Shown in pieces: positions 9,796 through 21,449 of a stretch of 64,000 nt of DNA. The notes beneath the pieces are model-generated. The model saw only the letters and a program-made list of their open reading frames with translations, was not told where the DNA came from and searched no databases. The translations under genes were made by a program, and so were the position numbers. How positions within the stretch are numbered: position 1 is the first letter of the stretch; the number at the start of each line of letters is the position of its first letter. Origin of the DNA: Triglochin maritima (taxonomy: Eukaryota > Streptophyta > Magnoliopsida > Alismatales > Juncaginaceae); the NCBI GenBank assembly GCA_963682175.1, contig OY821782.1, positions 32,447,741 through 32,511,740 of the forward strand. Reading direction: 5' to 3'.

Positions 9796-11825
9796 TGAAG
9801 GGAATGTGTTCTAAAAGTTTTACTTTTAAATGTCAATTATTATGAATTGAATGAGAAATCATTTTGTTCCTTGTTTATGTTATTCGTCTTTTAGAAGTGT
9901 TAAGGAAGAGACTCTTGATCCTTAACCGTAGAGCTCTAAAACATATTCGCAATCATGGTAATTAACACGGGACATTAATTACCGGGTTAAGATTGTCGTG
10001 TTGGTCATAGATCATTGTAGCTCTACAAGTGAGTGACAACACGGGTATGCAAAAGAGGAAAATATTACTGTTGTATACTGAATAGACCTAATAAGTAAAA
10101 TATTATAGAAATGTGTTTCTGTGTCATTAATATTTTACTGTGTCTTTGGTCCTTTGATATGAGACTTATATCTAATCACTTAAGGAATACTTAATTAGAT
10201 CAGTGTCTTGAACTATCGATCAGTGTAGTGTAAAGGCATTGGTTGGTTAAGTACAACTTTTGTTGGAGAAGATAGTTAGTCAAAAGACTATCATTGCCCC
10301 CTCTTAATTGAGTGATGATATTAGTGGGCCCCTTGATAAAGCAAAGTTATAATGTGCACAATGTGATTTGAGTAAAGTCACATATTTATAACTAGCTTAA
10401 AGAGATCAAGAAATGAATACTAATACAAAGATGACACAATACTACTTTGTGTGTATTCTTAATATCATGAGGCAAGGGACGGACACAAGTGGTGCACTCC
10501 ATCACTAATTGGATCGGGTTTTGGTTCGAGTGGAATTAAGACATCTAACTAATTGGGAGCTATAATGTGTAGCTAGATACCGCTTATAGCTTGTGATATT
10601 AAGTTCTTAATATCACTGCCAACTTAGCTTAGATCCTCCCATAGGTCACACCACAAAACTGGGAAACAAGAAATGGGGATTTTGAGTTGATAAGATGTGT
10701 CGGGTTTCATGTAGAAAATATGACACATGGGGTGAACAAGCAAAATCAAAATTATGTTGTGATTTATAACATAATTAGAATCTAAATTAAATTCATATGT
10801 GATGTAAATATTAAGGGGTGTAATGATTGATCATTACATAGGATAATATGTTACATAAGTTGTGAATTTACTACTAATCCCGAAATGTCAAATTTTGTAG
10901 GGGTTAAACCGAAATTTGACAAGTCTGCATGCACTGTGCAAAAACGGTCGACCGCTAGACCATAAACGGTCGACCGAATGTTGCGCGGTCGACCGCAATA
11001 TTGCACGGTCGACCGGATGTGTATCGAGCGTAAAGAGAATTTCGTCTGTTCGTTTTCGGTCGACCGAACATTGCGATGAACCTTTTTGTTACGAACGGTC
11101 GACCGAGAATATGGATCAGTCGACCGAAACTCGGTCGAAACGGTCGACCGGACCTCGCAAACGGTCGACCGGTCAGACGGTTTTATGCAGAATTAATTTA
11201 AGAATTAATTAGATCATGCATGGAATTGGTCCATAATTGATTTAATTCGTGGCTAATATTATTTATTAATAAATAATGGATGGTTAGATGGAATTTTGCA
11301 TGAGATCATGGGCAAGGGGTTGCACATGAATACGTAATTTGGAGAGAACTTATAAATACAAGTTTATCTCATTACCTAATTAATTCATTCATTCATTATT
11401 TCTTGTGCAAAAATTCTCTCTCCATAATTCTCCACGAAAATCCCTTAATTCTTAAGTTTAGTTTTAGTTCTTAAGAGATCATCTTCTCAAGAGAATTAAA
11501 GAGGGGTTAGTAATTAGATTCTAAACCCTATCAGAGATCGAGCGACTAGCTTCCCTCTCTCTGATCTTGTTTAGAGTTTGGTGAATACTCGGAGGCATCC
11601 GGCGCAGCGAGGAGCATCCCCAACGTCTCCGAATCTTCAAGAATTTTTAGAGAACTTCTAGGTATGAATTTCGGAGTCCAAATTTGTTTTAATAAAGTTT
11701 TGAAACTAGATATTGAAACAAATTGATGCATGCATGAAATAAATTATAGAAAATTGAAAATTGATCCTTATTATACATAAAAAAATTCGAAAATATATAT
11801 GTATAATTAAACATGAAATCCTACA
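9796..11825 (+). repeat. 5' LTR of the TGAAGG Copia element
   Basis: 2030 bp, matching the LTR at 17143 almost throughout by eye. It keeps about 190 bp (roughly 9927-10119) that the 3' LTR lacks. A palindrome cluster lies at 10943-11173, followed by a likely TATA region (TATAAATACAAG near 11350) and a transcribed leader. The end CCTACA touches the primer binding site. Confidence 0.9.
10943..11173. repeat. Dense CGGTCGACCG palindrome array, 5' LTR
   Basis: Eight exact copies of the 10-bp palindrome CGGTCGACCG lie within about 230 bp, plus near copies such as CAGTCGACCG. Flanking bases differ between copies, so this is not a simple tandem repeat. The array lies about 180 bp upstream of the probable TATA box. 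Confidence 0.92.
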
Positions 11826-11826
11826 A

Positions 11827-11838
11827 TGGTATCAGAGC
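11827..11838 (+). other. Primer binding site (tRNA-iMet type)
   Basis: TGGTATCAGAGC, one base after the 5' LTR end, is the standard plant Copia primer site complementary to the 3' end of initiator tRNA-Met. Confidence 0.9.
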
Positions 11839-13329
11839 TTAGGGTTCAATTTTCTCATGATTTATGGCTGTAAACAAATCTAGTTTACCATCTAGGGTTT
11901 AAACAATTCGTTTTAGCGGTTTTTCGGTCTTTAAATGTTTTGTTGAAATAATTCTTTATAATAATTCGTTTTAAATGTTTTGAATGTTTAAAACATGACA
12001 TGTAATTATTAGAATTATGATTTATACATAAGTCTAACTTGCAATAATTTCGTTTTAAGTATAAACGATTATTTTGTAAGAGAATCAACAAAACCGAAAA
12101 ACTGCGATTCATCTTTCCATTGGACAGCGGTTCATAATTAATTTGTGAATTATGGATGCATGAAAAATGTTTTTAATGGATTTCAAAACGTTTTTTCAAA
12201 GAATTGTTTGACATTCTAGATGCTTGATAAACTAGGATGGATAGTTTATAGCAATATTGCGTGCATGGATGCTCGAGTTGTTTTGCAGGAATTGTGAGTT
12301 TGTATGTTCCAAATCAGAAGCTATGAATGTTTATAATTGTTATAATACAGGAGCTTATATATGTAAAAGCCAAATTCTCTATTTCCATCTTTTAGATAAA
12401 TTGCATATGCATATGAGAGGTTTTTACATAGGACTTGCACTAGTCGGTTTTTTATCGAATGTGAGGAGCATGTTTATTTTCTGTAAAATCTACATCTCCG
12501 GTGCAAGAGGAAGTCGCCGCTGTAGCGCATCGATCGAGGATCGGGGATCAGGGATCGAGGATCAAGGATCGAAGGGAAAATATAAACTCACACGATGTGG
12601 ATTGTGTGAATGTTTAATTTCTGTTTTTAATTTCTGCTACGCATGTGATGAATGTGGTGAATGTTAGGATGTGTATGAATATTAATATGCGTGATAACCT
12701 AAAATTCCAAATCACATGTAAAAATATGAAATTGTCCAACAAAAATTAAGAATAATTTCCTTCTTATTTCATCCACTAGCAGTCATTGATCGAGGGATAC
12801 TCTGCTCGCCCTTAGTGGGAGTTAGCTCCCTCTATCTTTGGGAATAGTGGGAGATATAATGGTTGTCTGTTGTTGTGCCACAATTAAATGTATGAGGTGT
12901 GTATCACCCTAGTGAACCCCGAGTGTGTTTAGTTGTGAATACAATGGATAAACGTATCTCGTATCAAATGAAAATATGTTTTCTTAACATTACCTAGAGC
13001 CCTCGCTCGGTTTTGGGAAAAAGTTTTTCTTACGAGGATAGGTCGTATTCCCTCATAATTAAAACGACAAGAGTCACAAGAGTTTGAAGATTCTAAATGT
13101 TGCTAAAATTCAAAAAGGTTGTGATTAGAAAAATGTTTTCTTACCTTGATATTGTAATGTATTCGATAGCCCTTAGCTAGTCTATATTACAATTGATGGG
13201 ATCTTGGATTGTTGCATTTATGGGCAAGATTTTTTATTTGCAACATTTGCATTTATATTTGATATATGTATGCATGTGTATTAAAACATAAAATTGACAT
13301 TAAAATCCTGTATAATTTATTTTGTAGAA
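11839..13329 (+). other. Copia leader, non-coding
   Basis: About 1.5 kb between primer site and gag. AT-rich, no gene recognised. A short GGATC-rich run (12530-12575) and a CCTAGAGCCCTCGCTCGG phrase near 12990 are the only notable features. Confidence 0.5.
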
Positions 13330-14301
13330 ATGTCTAATATCCAACCTATTATGCGATCTATGATCGAAAAGAATCCTTTGCAAAATGATGGCTCAAACTT
13401 CATGAAATGGCAACTCAATCTTAATATCGTGTTGAGGTTTGAAAAACTATCTCATATTTTGGACGGTGAAATCCCAAAATTGAATGAGATGACAACCGAT
13501 AATGAGAAAGAGGCGATAGCCAAGTGGGAAGACCAAGAGAACCAAGTTCACGGTCTAATGTTGGCATCCATGGGTGACTCGCTTCAAGCGAAATACTTGG
13601 ATTCAAAACCCAAGAAGACCATGGAAGCTTTAACAAAGATGTTCATGGATAGTGCCCGGAAGGAGCGCTATAAGACCACCATCGCACTCACAAGGTGCCA
13701 TATGGCGGAGGGAACATCGGTGTCCATACATTTTCTCACGATGCAAGGATACCTTGAGAAAATGTCGAAGCTCTCTTCTCCAATGCCCAATGACATTGCC
13801 GAAGATCTGATTCTTGGCTCTCTAGCCCCGTCCTTCAAGGACTTTGTGATGCACTATCATGTGCGTGAAAAAGGGGTGAGTCTTGAGGAGCTTCACAACG
13901 CTCTCAAAACGGCAGAAGTTGACATGGGCAAGGGTCAGAACAATCATGTCCTAGCCGTCCATGAGAATAGCAAAAAGATCAACAAAGGTAAAGGCAAATT
14001 TACCAAAGATACGTCAATCGAGAGCAAGGGAGTAGGAGGTGCTCAAAGGAGTGCCTCAAGGGGGAAATCTTTGAAATCTCCAACTCCCAACACGGAGTGC
14101 TTTCACTGCGGTGAAAAGGGACACATCCGACCTAATTGCCCCAAATACAAGGAAGACCTTGAAAATGGGATGATTGAACGTAGGCGCCCGAGAAACGCCA
14201 TAGGTATGTTTGTTATTGAGATAAATTTAATCACCTCTGTCCTTGATTTGTTAATGGTTACCGGATCTTATGCTCACATAATTTTGATGTGCAGCTGTTG
14301 A
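13330..14301 (+). CDS. Copia gag with CCHC zinc knuckle
   Basis: Gag packages element RNA into virus-like particles. An open frame from ATG 13330 gives 323 codons. The first 220 residues match the Copia gag (UBN2-type) fold, with MKWQLNLNIVLRFEKL and a later RYKTTIALTRCHMAEG stretch. A zinc knuckle CFHCGEKGHIRPNCP lies at about 257-271. Past the knuckle the frame runs into MFVIEINLITSVLDLLMV, which looks like protease-region sequence read out of register, so the original gag-pol joint is shifted here. An in-frame ATG at 13294 gives 12 more residues, but the start at 13330 fits the family better. Confidence 0.85.
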   Translation: MSNIQPIMRSMIEKNPLQNDGSNFMKWQLNLNIVLRFEKLSHILDGEIPKLNEMTTDNEKEAIAKWEDQENQVHGLMLASMGDSLQAKYLDSKPKKTMEALTKMFMDSARKERYKTTIALTRCHMAEGTSVSIHFLTMQGYLEKMSKLSSPMPNDIAEDLILGSLAPSFKDFVMHYHVREKGVSLEELHNALKTAEVDMGKGQNNHVLAVHENSKKINKGKGKFTKDTSIESKGVGGAQRSASRGKSLKSPTPNTECFHCGEKGHIRPNCPKYKEDLENGMIERRRPRNAIGMFVIEINLITSVLDLLMVTGSYAHIILMCSC

Positions 14302-16885
14302 AGGATAGGAAGGAACTCGTGAAGAACGAGATGATATTGAAGATTGGAAATAGTACAAGCATCGCAGCGATTGTACAAAATTTTATGGAACTTCAATAGT
14401 CTAGTGATTTAAATTTATGCTTTGAAGAATGTTTGTTATGTTCCTTCGATTAGCAAGAACTATTCTGTATCATGTTTTGGATATGGATAACTTAATATAT
14501 ATTTTTAATTCTTCCTTGTCTATATCGAAGAATGGAATTTTCTATGCAAATACATTCGCATAGAATGATTTCTATTTGCTTGAAATAAATAATAAACAAA
14601 CTCAAATAAACAATAACAAAAGGAACTAAGATAACTCATGTAGATGATACAATCTTGTAGCACTATCGGATTGATCAAATAAATGACCAAGAGACCTTTC
14701 AAGAAGAAAGGAACGAAAACGAATAACTAATTGGATATGATACATTCTAATGTATGTGGTCCGATAAGTACAAGTGCAAGGGACGTTTAAGGTACTTCAT
14801 TTTGTTCACGGACAACTATAGTCATTATGGCTATATTTGTCTAATGGGAAGCAAAAGTGAATTCTTTGACAAGTTCAAGGAATTCAAGAATGAAGTAGTG
14901 AACCGACTCAACAAGAATATCGAGTCTCTATGAAAGGTTCATAGGGGTGAGTGCTTAGGATACCTAATTTGAATTATTCCTAAAGTAGGAACATGATATT
15001 GCTCGACATGGTTCGATCAATAATAAGTCAATCTAAATTGCCTATTTACTTTTGGAATTATGCACTACAAATAATAACAAACTCACTAAATAATGTTCCA
15101 TCCAAATCCGTGGAGAAAATGTCTTGTGAGCTATGGAGTTGAAAGACACCTAAGCTCGACTTTCTCAAGATTTGGGGTTGTGAGGTATACATCAAGAAAT
15201 TGATGTCGACCAAGCTTCAACCAAAAGCGGATAAGTGCTTCTTTATAGGTTGTCCTCGTGTGACAAGAGGATACTACTTTTGGTATATCACCTCCAATCA
15301 AAAGATTGTAGAGAGAGATATGGTTTTTCTGGAATTTCTGGAAAAGAGAGAAAAGTAGTGGGAGTAGAGTTGAGCTTGAGGAAACTCAAGATACTCTACA
15401 AGATCATGATGTGAATGTTGCATTCAAAATCATGAAGGCCCAACCGAGATTCATTTGGTTAGTGGGAGCATGAGCGAGAGATCCTTACAAGAAATTGTGA
15501 GAGAATCTCAATCATCCTCACCTAGTGTGCGTTCGAGAGTCGAACATGAAGCTATTCCTCAAGAAATTGTGGAAGAAATTCGAGAGACACGAGAAGAACC
15601 AAAAGAACTAAGAAAGTCAATGAGGGAAAGGAAGAAACCCAATAAGTATGTGGGACTTCATGAGATCATGGTACTAGATACCAAAGATCCCTCGACCTTC
15701 CGAGAAGCAATAGAAAAGACTCCAAACTATGGTTAAAAGTCATGGAATCCGAAGTAGAATCCATGTATGATAATCAAGTATGAAACTTGATTAGCCTTCC
15801 TCAAGAGAAAATATCATTTGGTATAAATGAGCTTTTAGGAGGAAGATAGACATGGATAGTAACTTGACAACCTACAAAGCAAGGCTTGCAGCAAAAGTTA
15901 TACTCAAATTCAAGAAATTGACTTTGATGAAATTTTTGAGAAGTTGCCATATTAAAATCTATTCGGATTATGCTCACTATTACCGCATTTCACAATTGTG
16001 GGATATGGAAGATGGATATCAAATTGGCGTTCCTTAAACAGGAACTTGGAGGAGGATATGTACATGGTACAACCTCAAGGTTTTGATGATCCAAATAGTA
16101 GCGAGAAGAAATACAAGTTTTGAGAATCCATTTATGGATTGAAGCAAGCATCGAGGAGTTGGAGCAAATGCTTTGACGAAGAGATGAAGAAGATTCACTT
16201 CATTCAAAGTAAAGGAAAACCTTGTTGATACAAGGAGATTAGTGGGAGCCATGTAGTACTTCTGATCTTATATGTCGATGACATATTGCACATGAGCGAT
16301 CATATACCTTTGCATTAGCAAACGAGAAATTTCGTTGAAATCAGTATGTTCAATGAAAAGATGTAAGTGAAGCTCAATACATCTTGATTATCAAGATATA
16401 AAGAGATACATCTCATAGACTCATTGGTCTAAGTCAACGTGTATACATTGACAAGGTCTTTGAAATGTTCAGGGTGAACAATTCCGATATGGACAATATG
16501 CCAATAAGTAAGAGTATAGGTGTGCAACTCAAGAAGTCTCAATGTGCTCAATCACACAAAGACTTGGAGTACATGAAGGTATCCCTTATGCTTCGGCAAA
16601 AGGAAGGACCATGTACACGATGACTTGCACAAGACTCAATATCTCGTATGCTCTAAACGTGACAAGAGGTCACCATTCCAACGCAAGTCCTAATCATAGG
16701 ATTGCGGTCAAGAATATTCTGAAGTACCTTAACCGGACTAAAGATAAGGTTCTTGTTTATGGAAGACAAAGGAGAAAATAGCCGAGGACTGTTTTGATGC
16801 AATTCTTATAGGAATTCTAGACAATAAGAAATTGGAGTGATGATGCGTCATCATTATCGAAGGTGGAGGTATGAGCTAGTACAGT
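14205..16885 (+). pseudogene. Broken Copia pol (protease to RNase H)
   Basis: Many stops and frameshifts, but the order is readable. Protease/pre-integrase remnants lie at 14290-14700. Integrase pieces follow at about 14730-15330 (an HSNVCGPIS-like start). A charged linker remains open at 15455-15736 (ESQSSSPSVRSRVEHE, RKKPNKYVG). Reverse transcriptase follows, with a MDIKLAFL piece near 16010 and the catalytic YVDDIL near 16275. The RNase H region at 16542-16781 keeps RTMYTMTCTRLNISYALNV. The enzyme could not be made from this copy. Even decay over the whole length suggests an old insertion, older than the other Copia copies here. Confidence 0.85.
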
Positions 16886-17130
16886 TAGGAGTAATATCAC
16901 TACAGCTAACTCAACCACCAACGAAAGACAAAATAAATAAATAGGTGGACACAACAGTGACACAACTGATCCATTCAACAAACCTTCATACCAAGCTAAG
17001 AGACGAAATATATTTCGAGTCCATGGATCCGAGGATCCATGTGGATTGGCTTGATAGGTGATTTGAGAAGGTTACCCTAGTTATTAATGTTTTATACATT
17101 GAGAATGTATGTGAAAGAAAACTTTGATAA

Positions 17131-17142
17131 CAAGTGGGAGAT
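17131..17142 (+). other. Polypurine tract of the Copia element
   Basis: CAAGTGGGAGAT directly precedes the 3' LTR start TGAAGG. This is the standard Copia plus-strand primer. Confidence 0.85.
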
Positions 17143-18954
17143 TGAAGGGAATGTGTTCTAAAAGTTTTACTTTTAAATGTCAATTAATATGAATTGAATG
17201 AGAAATCATTTTGTTCCTTGTTTATGTTATTCGTCTTTTAGAAGTGTTAAGGAAGAGGCTCTTCGTCCTTAACTGTGTCATTAATATTTTACTGTGTCTT
17301 TGGTCCTTTGATATGAGACTTATATCTGATCACTTAAGGAATACTTAATTAGATCAGTGTCTTGAACTATCGAAAAGTGTAGTGTAAAGGCATTGGTTAG
17401 TTAAGTACAACTTCTGTTGGAGAAGATAGTTAGTCAAAAGACTATCATTGCCCCCTCTTAATTGAGTGATGATATTAGTGGGCCCCTTGATAAAGCAAAG
17501 TTATAATGTACACAATGTGATTTGAGTAAAGTCACATATTTATAATTAGCTTAAAGAGATCAAGAAATGAATACTAATACAAAGATGGCACAATACTACT
17601 TTGTGTGTATTCTTAATATCATGAGGCAAGGGACGGACACAAGTGGTGCACTCCATCACTAATTGGATCGAGTTTTGGTTCGAGTGGAATTAAGACATCT
17701 AACTAATTGTGAGCTATAATGTGTAGCTAGATAAGAACTGCCAACTTAGCTTAAATCCTCCCATAGGTCACACCACAAAACTGGGAAACAAGAAATGGGG
17801 ATTTTGAGTTCATAAGATGTGTCGGGTTTCATGTAGAAAATATGACACATGGGGAGAACAAGCAAAATCAAAATTATGTTGTGATTTATAACATAATTAG
17901 ATTCTAAATTAAATTCATATGTGATGTAAATATTATGGGGTGTAATGATTGATCATACATAGGATAATATGTTACATAAGTTGTGAATTTACTACTAATC
18001 CCGAAATGTCAAATTTTGTAGGGGTTAAACCGAAATTTGACAAGTCTGCATGCACTGTGCAAAAACGGTCGACCGCTAGACCATAAACGGTCGACCGAAT
18101 GTTGCGCGGTCGACCGCAATATTGCACGGTCGACCGGATGTGTATCGAGCGTAACGAGAATTTCGTCTGTTCGTTTTCGGTCGACCGAGTATTCTCGGTC
18201 GGTCGACCGAACATTGCGATGAACCTTTTTGTTACGAACGGTCGACCGAGAATATGGATCGGTCGACCGAAACTCGGTCGACCGGACCTCACAAACGGTC
18301 GACCGGTCAGACGGTTTTATGCAGAATTAATTTAAGAATTAATTAGATCATGCATGGAATTGGTCCATAATTGATTTAATTCGTGGCTAATATTATTTAT
18401 TAATAAATAATGGATGGTTAGATGGAATTTTGCATGAGATCATGGGCAAGGGGTTGCACATGAATAAGTAATTTGGAGAGAACTTATAAATACAAGTTTA
18501 TCTCATTACCTAATTAATTCATTCATTATTTCTTGTGCAAAAATTCTCTCTCCATAATTCTCCACGAAAATCCCTTAATTCTTAAGTTTAGTTTTAGTTC
18601 TTAAGAGATCATCTTCTCAAGAGAATTAAAGAGGGGTTAGTAATTAGATTCTAAACCCTATCGGAGATCGAGAGACTAGCTTCCCTCTCTCCGATCTTGT
18701 TTAGAGTTTGGTGAATACTCGGAGGCATCCGGCGCAGCGAGGAGCATCCCCAATGTCTCCGAATCTTCAAGAATTTTTAGAGAACTTCTAGGTATGAATT
18801 TCGGAGTCCAAATTTGTTTTAATAAAATTTTGTAACTAGATATTGAAACAAATTAATGCATGCATGAAATAAATTATTGAAAATTGAAAATTGATCCTTA
18901 TTATACATAAAAAAATCGAAAATATATATGTATAATTAAACATGAAATCCTACA
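17143..18954 (+). repeat. 3' LTR of the TGAAGG Copia element
   Basis: 1812 bp. It lacks about 190 bp near its start compared with the 5' LTR (the joint is near 17273) and about 34 bp near 17733. It has an extra TATTCTCGGTCGGTCGACCG piece near 18190, so its palindrome array (18066-18306) has ten exact CGGTCGACCG copies against eight in the 5' LTR. Confidence 0.9.
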
Positions 18955-19202
18955 TAAACAGCTTGCCTCGAAAGATTGTTAATAAAAAGGACAAACAAAA
19001 GCTGGTTGGCATCCACGAAGAGACAACTAAATAGTTGTTGATTATTGGAGATCCACACTCAAAATGGACTGAAAATCTGACTATTGAAAGAAAAAAATGT
19101 CAACGCCAAGTACTGTATGACAATGACCGTGCATTTTATGTCCTACACTGGATCCAATTCCTTATGTTTGGTCAACAACTGACGACGGAATGGGACCACA
19201 AG
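18955..19202 (+). pseudogene. Decayed gene piece 3
   Basis: One frame reads LPRKIVNKKDKQKLVGIHEE, a stop, then SKWTENLTIERKKCQRQVLY and a segment ending TTEWDHK before a possible splice donor AAG|GTAATA at 19202/19203. It lies directly right of the Copia 3' LTR and is followed by the Sirevirus insertion at 19249. I infer it is the continuation of pieces 1 and 2; the peptide does not let me name the family. Confidence 0.35.
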
Positions 19203-19248
19203 GTAATACACTAACTTCTTTTTTAGTTAACTTGTAACAAGTTGGTTT

Positions 19249-20657
19249 TGTAGGATCGTGTGGGTCGGCAATACTAATCGCTTTTAATCTTAATTACCTA
19301 CTTGTTTGATTTATCAAAGAAATGCAGCGGAATTAAAAACGAAACAAGCAAGTAGGGAAGGAATAAGCAAACCACAATGAGTCGGGGGATTTTTATAGAG
19401 GTTCGGCACCCCACCCGGGTCCTATTCCTCTCTTGCAAGCTCAGCTCACGACTTCACTAACCACTCCTCGTTCCGGGCTGGGAGAGAACGCATTTACAAT
19501 CTTCAAACTCGCGAACAACCCTCGCCGAGCTTGGCTACTCCTCTCACAATCCGAGAGGGATGCTTTGGGCTTTCACCGAAACCTTTACTTCACTTCGACA
19601 GCAACAAAATTGAGTGGGACAATCACTCTCTAAACTTGAGCACACTTGAGAAAGATAAGAATTGATCTTAAGTGTGGAAATTTAAGGCTTGAAGTGTTAG
19701 GGATGATCTCTCTAATGTAGGAGGCAAATATGTGTGGGAGAGTTGTGTTAAAATGTGTTTTACAACTCTTTATATAGGCATTAGAGAGAATAGATCTGTT
19801 GGGGTTGATTGGGTGAGTGTTGGTGTAGGATACACAAAACAGAAACTCGTAGGACCCAATTCTGCCAAAATTCAGTCGACCGAATCGGGTAAGTCGTTCG
19901 ACCGTTTGGTCAGAAAAGGTTTTGACTAAGGTTCACTTAAGTGATCGGTAGAACGGACTCAGGGAATAGTTAGACCGTTCTAGGATTTTTGGTCTGGGAA
20001 AATAGGATCGGTCGACCAAGGCAATTTGGTGGTTCGACCGAAAAGGTCCAGGCACTTCTGGGTTTGGGAAGAATTGAGTTTCGGTCGACCGGGGTCAAAA
20101 AGACGTTCAACCGAATTAGTCCAGAGTGTTCAGGGTGACCAAGATATGTTGGATCGGTCGACCACTACAAAGGTTTCAGTCGACCGATTGTTTGATAGGT
20201 TTGGGGTTTTTGGGAAATCCGACCGTTGTAGAAAAACGACAAATCAAACGGTCAAGTGACACGTGTGATCGGTCAACCTAAAAGTGTTGAACGGTCGACC
20301 GGTGTTAACACTAAATCTTGTAACATAATTAACAACTCAATCGTCGAACGAAGAACTCGTTTTGGTCGACCGATTTGGTCCAGACAGTTCAAGTCAGGTT
20401 TAAGTGTTTTCTGGTCTAAGTATGCTCAATTTACACAAATTCCTAAGACTCAAAGAAAATACAAAATACATGCCTTCAAAAGAGCTTGATTACATGTTTT
20501 GACTTGATTTTCCTTTATTCCTCGAGTCTTGATCACCTGTAGAGGTTAGCACAAAGCAATATATATGCAATGCAATATGTGTGCTACTCTATGTGATTAC
20601 AATTAAGATGAGGTTGATTAAATCATCAAAACATAGATTAAGGCCAAAAAGCCAACA
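19249..20657 (-). repeat. 3' LTR of the minus-strand Sirevirus
   Basis: 1409 bp, termini TGTAGG...CCAACA as read on the plus strand. Very close to the LTR at 23009 by eye but lacks about 100 bp present there at roughly 24199-24292. Contains many GGTCGACC/CGGTCGACCG words between 19870 and 20380. Confidence 0.9.
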
Positions 20658-20910
20658 ATCTCCCCCTTTTTGATGATGACAACCTATATCTTAACTATAA
20701 CTTAATACATGGAATTTTTATATGTAACTATGCATATTAGTACTCTCCCTGTGTATGTGCATAGTTTTTGTTCAATTTAGTAATCAAATTCCAAGTTACC
20801 CCCTTAATTATCTCTCCCCCTTTGACATCCATCAAAAATGATATTTATTAAAGAAAAAATTTACGATTTGAGTTCAATGTGGATGTCTTGTAATGAAGTT
20901 GCTCCCCCTA
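20658..20910 (-). repeat. Multiplied polypurine tracts (pyrimidine on the plus strand)
   Basis: CTCCCCCTTTTT-type runs at 20658-20671, 20813-20825 and about 20901-20909, with weaker ones near 20951 and 21003. This is the same Sirevirus signature as at 2557-2710. Confidence 0.8.
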
Positions 20911-21449
20911 AATTCTGCACTTCATTACTCTAAGAAAATGATATTCATTCAGCTCCCCATATCGATATGAATATGATTTGTCAATTAGGTTCATTTCTAT
21001 TTCTCCCCTATTAACATCAAGCAAATACTACAATTAAGCATGTGACGTTTTCATTTCCCCTATTTACATCTATTTAAAAAAATTGACTCTAAAACTATGG
21101 ATGTTATTCAAGCATTTAAGATTTGCAATGAATGAATAAAGGATATGTCAATTTAGCGTATAAATCCTAGACTAGAACCAATTTAATTGAAAAATATAAA
21201 GGATGGGAAAATTATACCAACTTGAAGCTTGAATTGGTTCTATCTCCAATCGGTGATGCAACCGGCTTTGAATTCGACTCTTAAGCTCGCCCGGTCACCA
21301 CTGATTTCTTCCTCAAGCACCTACAGGTGTAGATTTAGGTACCCAAACAACTTTGGGTCCTTGAATGTTAGCTTTGGGAACCCAAACCATTTTGGTTTTA
21401 GGAGCCCACACACTTGAGAAACTATGCTTTACAACTAAGTACTTTCCAT

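Larger units (their letters stand above)
9796..18954 (+). mobile_element. Full-length, decayed Ty1/copia element (TGAAGG family)
   Basis: Two direct LTRs (9796-11825 and 17143-18954), a tRNA-iMet type primer site at 11827, gag, a broken pol in Copia order (protease remnant, integrase, reverse transcriptase, RNase H) and a polypurine tract at 17131-17142. LTR termini are TGAAGG...CCTACA. The lineage looks unlike Sirevirus: it has no extra ORF, one polypurine tract, and a gag with a single CCHC knuckle. The five bases on the two sides (CTAAT and TAAAC) do not form a target duplication. It splits the decayed gene between pieces 2 and 3. Confidence 0.9.

Noticed and set aside
10916..11212. 98-codon frame across the palindrome array with repeated RSTE and GRP-like phrases
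   Set aside because: It is produced by the CGGTCGACCG array itself; the same kind of frames appear in every LTR and on both strands.
21229..21417. Plus-strand frame of 62 codons inside the minus-strand Sirevirus
   Set aside because: Antisense shadow of the element's internal region.
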